Below, piece after piece: positions 12,986 to 13,214 of a DNA stretch of 13,214 nucleotides. How positions within the stretch are numbered: position 1 is the first letter of the stretch; each line of letters starts with the position of its first letter. Position numbers and translations under genes: made by a program. Under the pieces are notes generated by a model that saw only the letters and a program-made list of their open reading frames with translations, had not been told where the DNA came from and did not search any database. Where the stretch lies: the NCBI GenBank assembly GCA_018715855.1, contig DVKW01000074.1, forward strand, positions 1-13,214, given 5' to 3'. This DNA is from Candidatus Galligastranaerophilus intestinigallinarum. Lineage in GTDB: Bacteria > Cyanobacteriota > Vampirovibrionia > Gastranaerophilales > Gastranaerophilaceae.

Positions 12986-13214
12986 ATGACCGGTTCTGAT
13001 TCTGATTTATTAATTTATAATCGTCTGCTAAGAGAAGCCACAGGCGTTGATTCCGTTGATAAAAAAAGTGAAGAAACAGCGCCCAATTCTTCAACCTCTT
13101 CAACGATTAACATTAAAAAAGATGCGACGATTGAAGATGAGCTTGTTGAAGCATCTGAATTAAAAGATGATATTGAAGAAGAAACTTCAATTGAAGAAAA
13201 TGTTGAAGAAGAGA
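12986..13214 (+). CDS. N-terminal part of an acidic protein of unknown function (runs off the right edge)
   Basis: Seventy-six codons are visible from the ATG at 12986 and the frame is open at the window edge. The protein begins MTGSDSDLLIYNRLLREATG, with no signal peptide, then becomes strongly acidic and low in complexity: a Ser/Thr/Lys stretch (about 27-47) followed by Glu-rich repeats such as IEDELVEASELKDDIEEETS and IEENVEEE. Such acidic leaders are usually flexible and precede a folded domain that is not in the window, so no function is given. The start is well supported: AAAGGA lies 6 nt before the ATG, and the gene lies behind a strong terminator. It is therefore a separate transcription unit on the same strand as the GGGtGRT operon. 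Confidence 0.75.
   Translation, partial: MTGSDSDLLIYNRLLREATGVDSVDKKSEETAPNSSTSSTINIKKDATIEDELVEASELKDDIEEETSIEENVEEE

Noticed and set aside
1..13214. CRISPR array, tRNA, rRNA, insertion sequence or phage module
   Set aside because: No regularly spaced repeats, cloverleaf-like segments, transposase, integrase or terminal inverted repeats were found by eye.

Overview
The window is low in G+C (roughly one third by eye) and encodes a diderm, anaerobic-type bacterium. Envelope genes are prominent: a TolC/NodT-type outer-membrane efflux protein, a Skp/OmpH chaperone, two AsmA-like proteins and a secreted parvulin. Oxygen-labile iron-sulfur biochemistry is also present: a two-subunit L-serine dehydratase and a NifU-like scaffold paired with a GGGtGRT protein. 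Together with the A+T richness and several lineage-restricted proteins, one carrying an N-terminal NPSFKG segment, this fits the gut-associated non-photosynthetic cyanobacterial relatives (Melainabacteria/Vampirovibrionia, order Gastranaerophilales). That assignment is an inference from style; no rRNA or marker gene is present.

Layout. Positions 1-2189 (minus strand) hold tolC followed by an AsmA-like gene that runs off the left edge. A 26-bp perfect palindrome sits over the putative tolC -10 box. A DEDDh exonuclease (2289-2879, plus) overlaps tail to tail by 4 bp with a minus-strand gene of unknown function (2876-3829). Then comes a minus-strand series from 9916 down to 3930: sdaAB-sdaAA, an unknown 168-aa gene, a 1062-aa AsmA-like gene and a Skp-like gene. 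It is closed by a strong hairpin terminator at 3895-3925. Promoter-like boxes before the 168-aa, AsmA and skp genes suggest this is several transcription units. From 9995 rightward everything is on the plus strand: a secreted parvulin, an unknown 166-aa gene, the NifU-like/GGGtGRT pair ending in a strong terminator (12862-12894), and the start of an acidic protein cut by the right edge.

How the genes fit together. TolC, Skp, the AsmA-like proteins and the parvulin all act in the periplasm or outer membrane: efflux, escort and folding of outer-membrane proteins, and probably lipid transport to the outer membrane. SdaAB/SdaAA deaminate serine to pyruvate with a [4Fe-4S] cluster. The NifU-like protein keeps candidate IscU-type cysteines but has extra cysteines and a long C-terminal part. 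Its partner belongs to the GGGtGRT family, whose function is, to my knowledge, unknown. This pair is the best candidate for an under-described system: strong Shine-Dalgarno sites, a visibly higher G+C codon choice than its neighbours and a dedicated terminator all suggest high expression.

No rRNA, tRNA, CRISPR array, insertion sequence or integrase was seen. No intergenic stretch exceeds 300 bp; the longest is 10373-10527.
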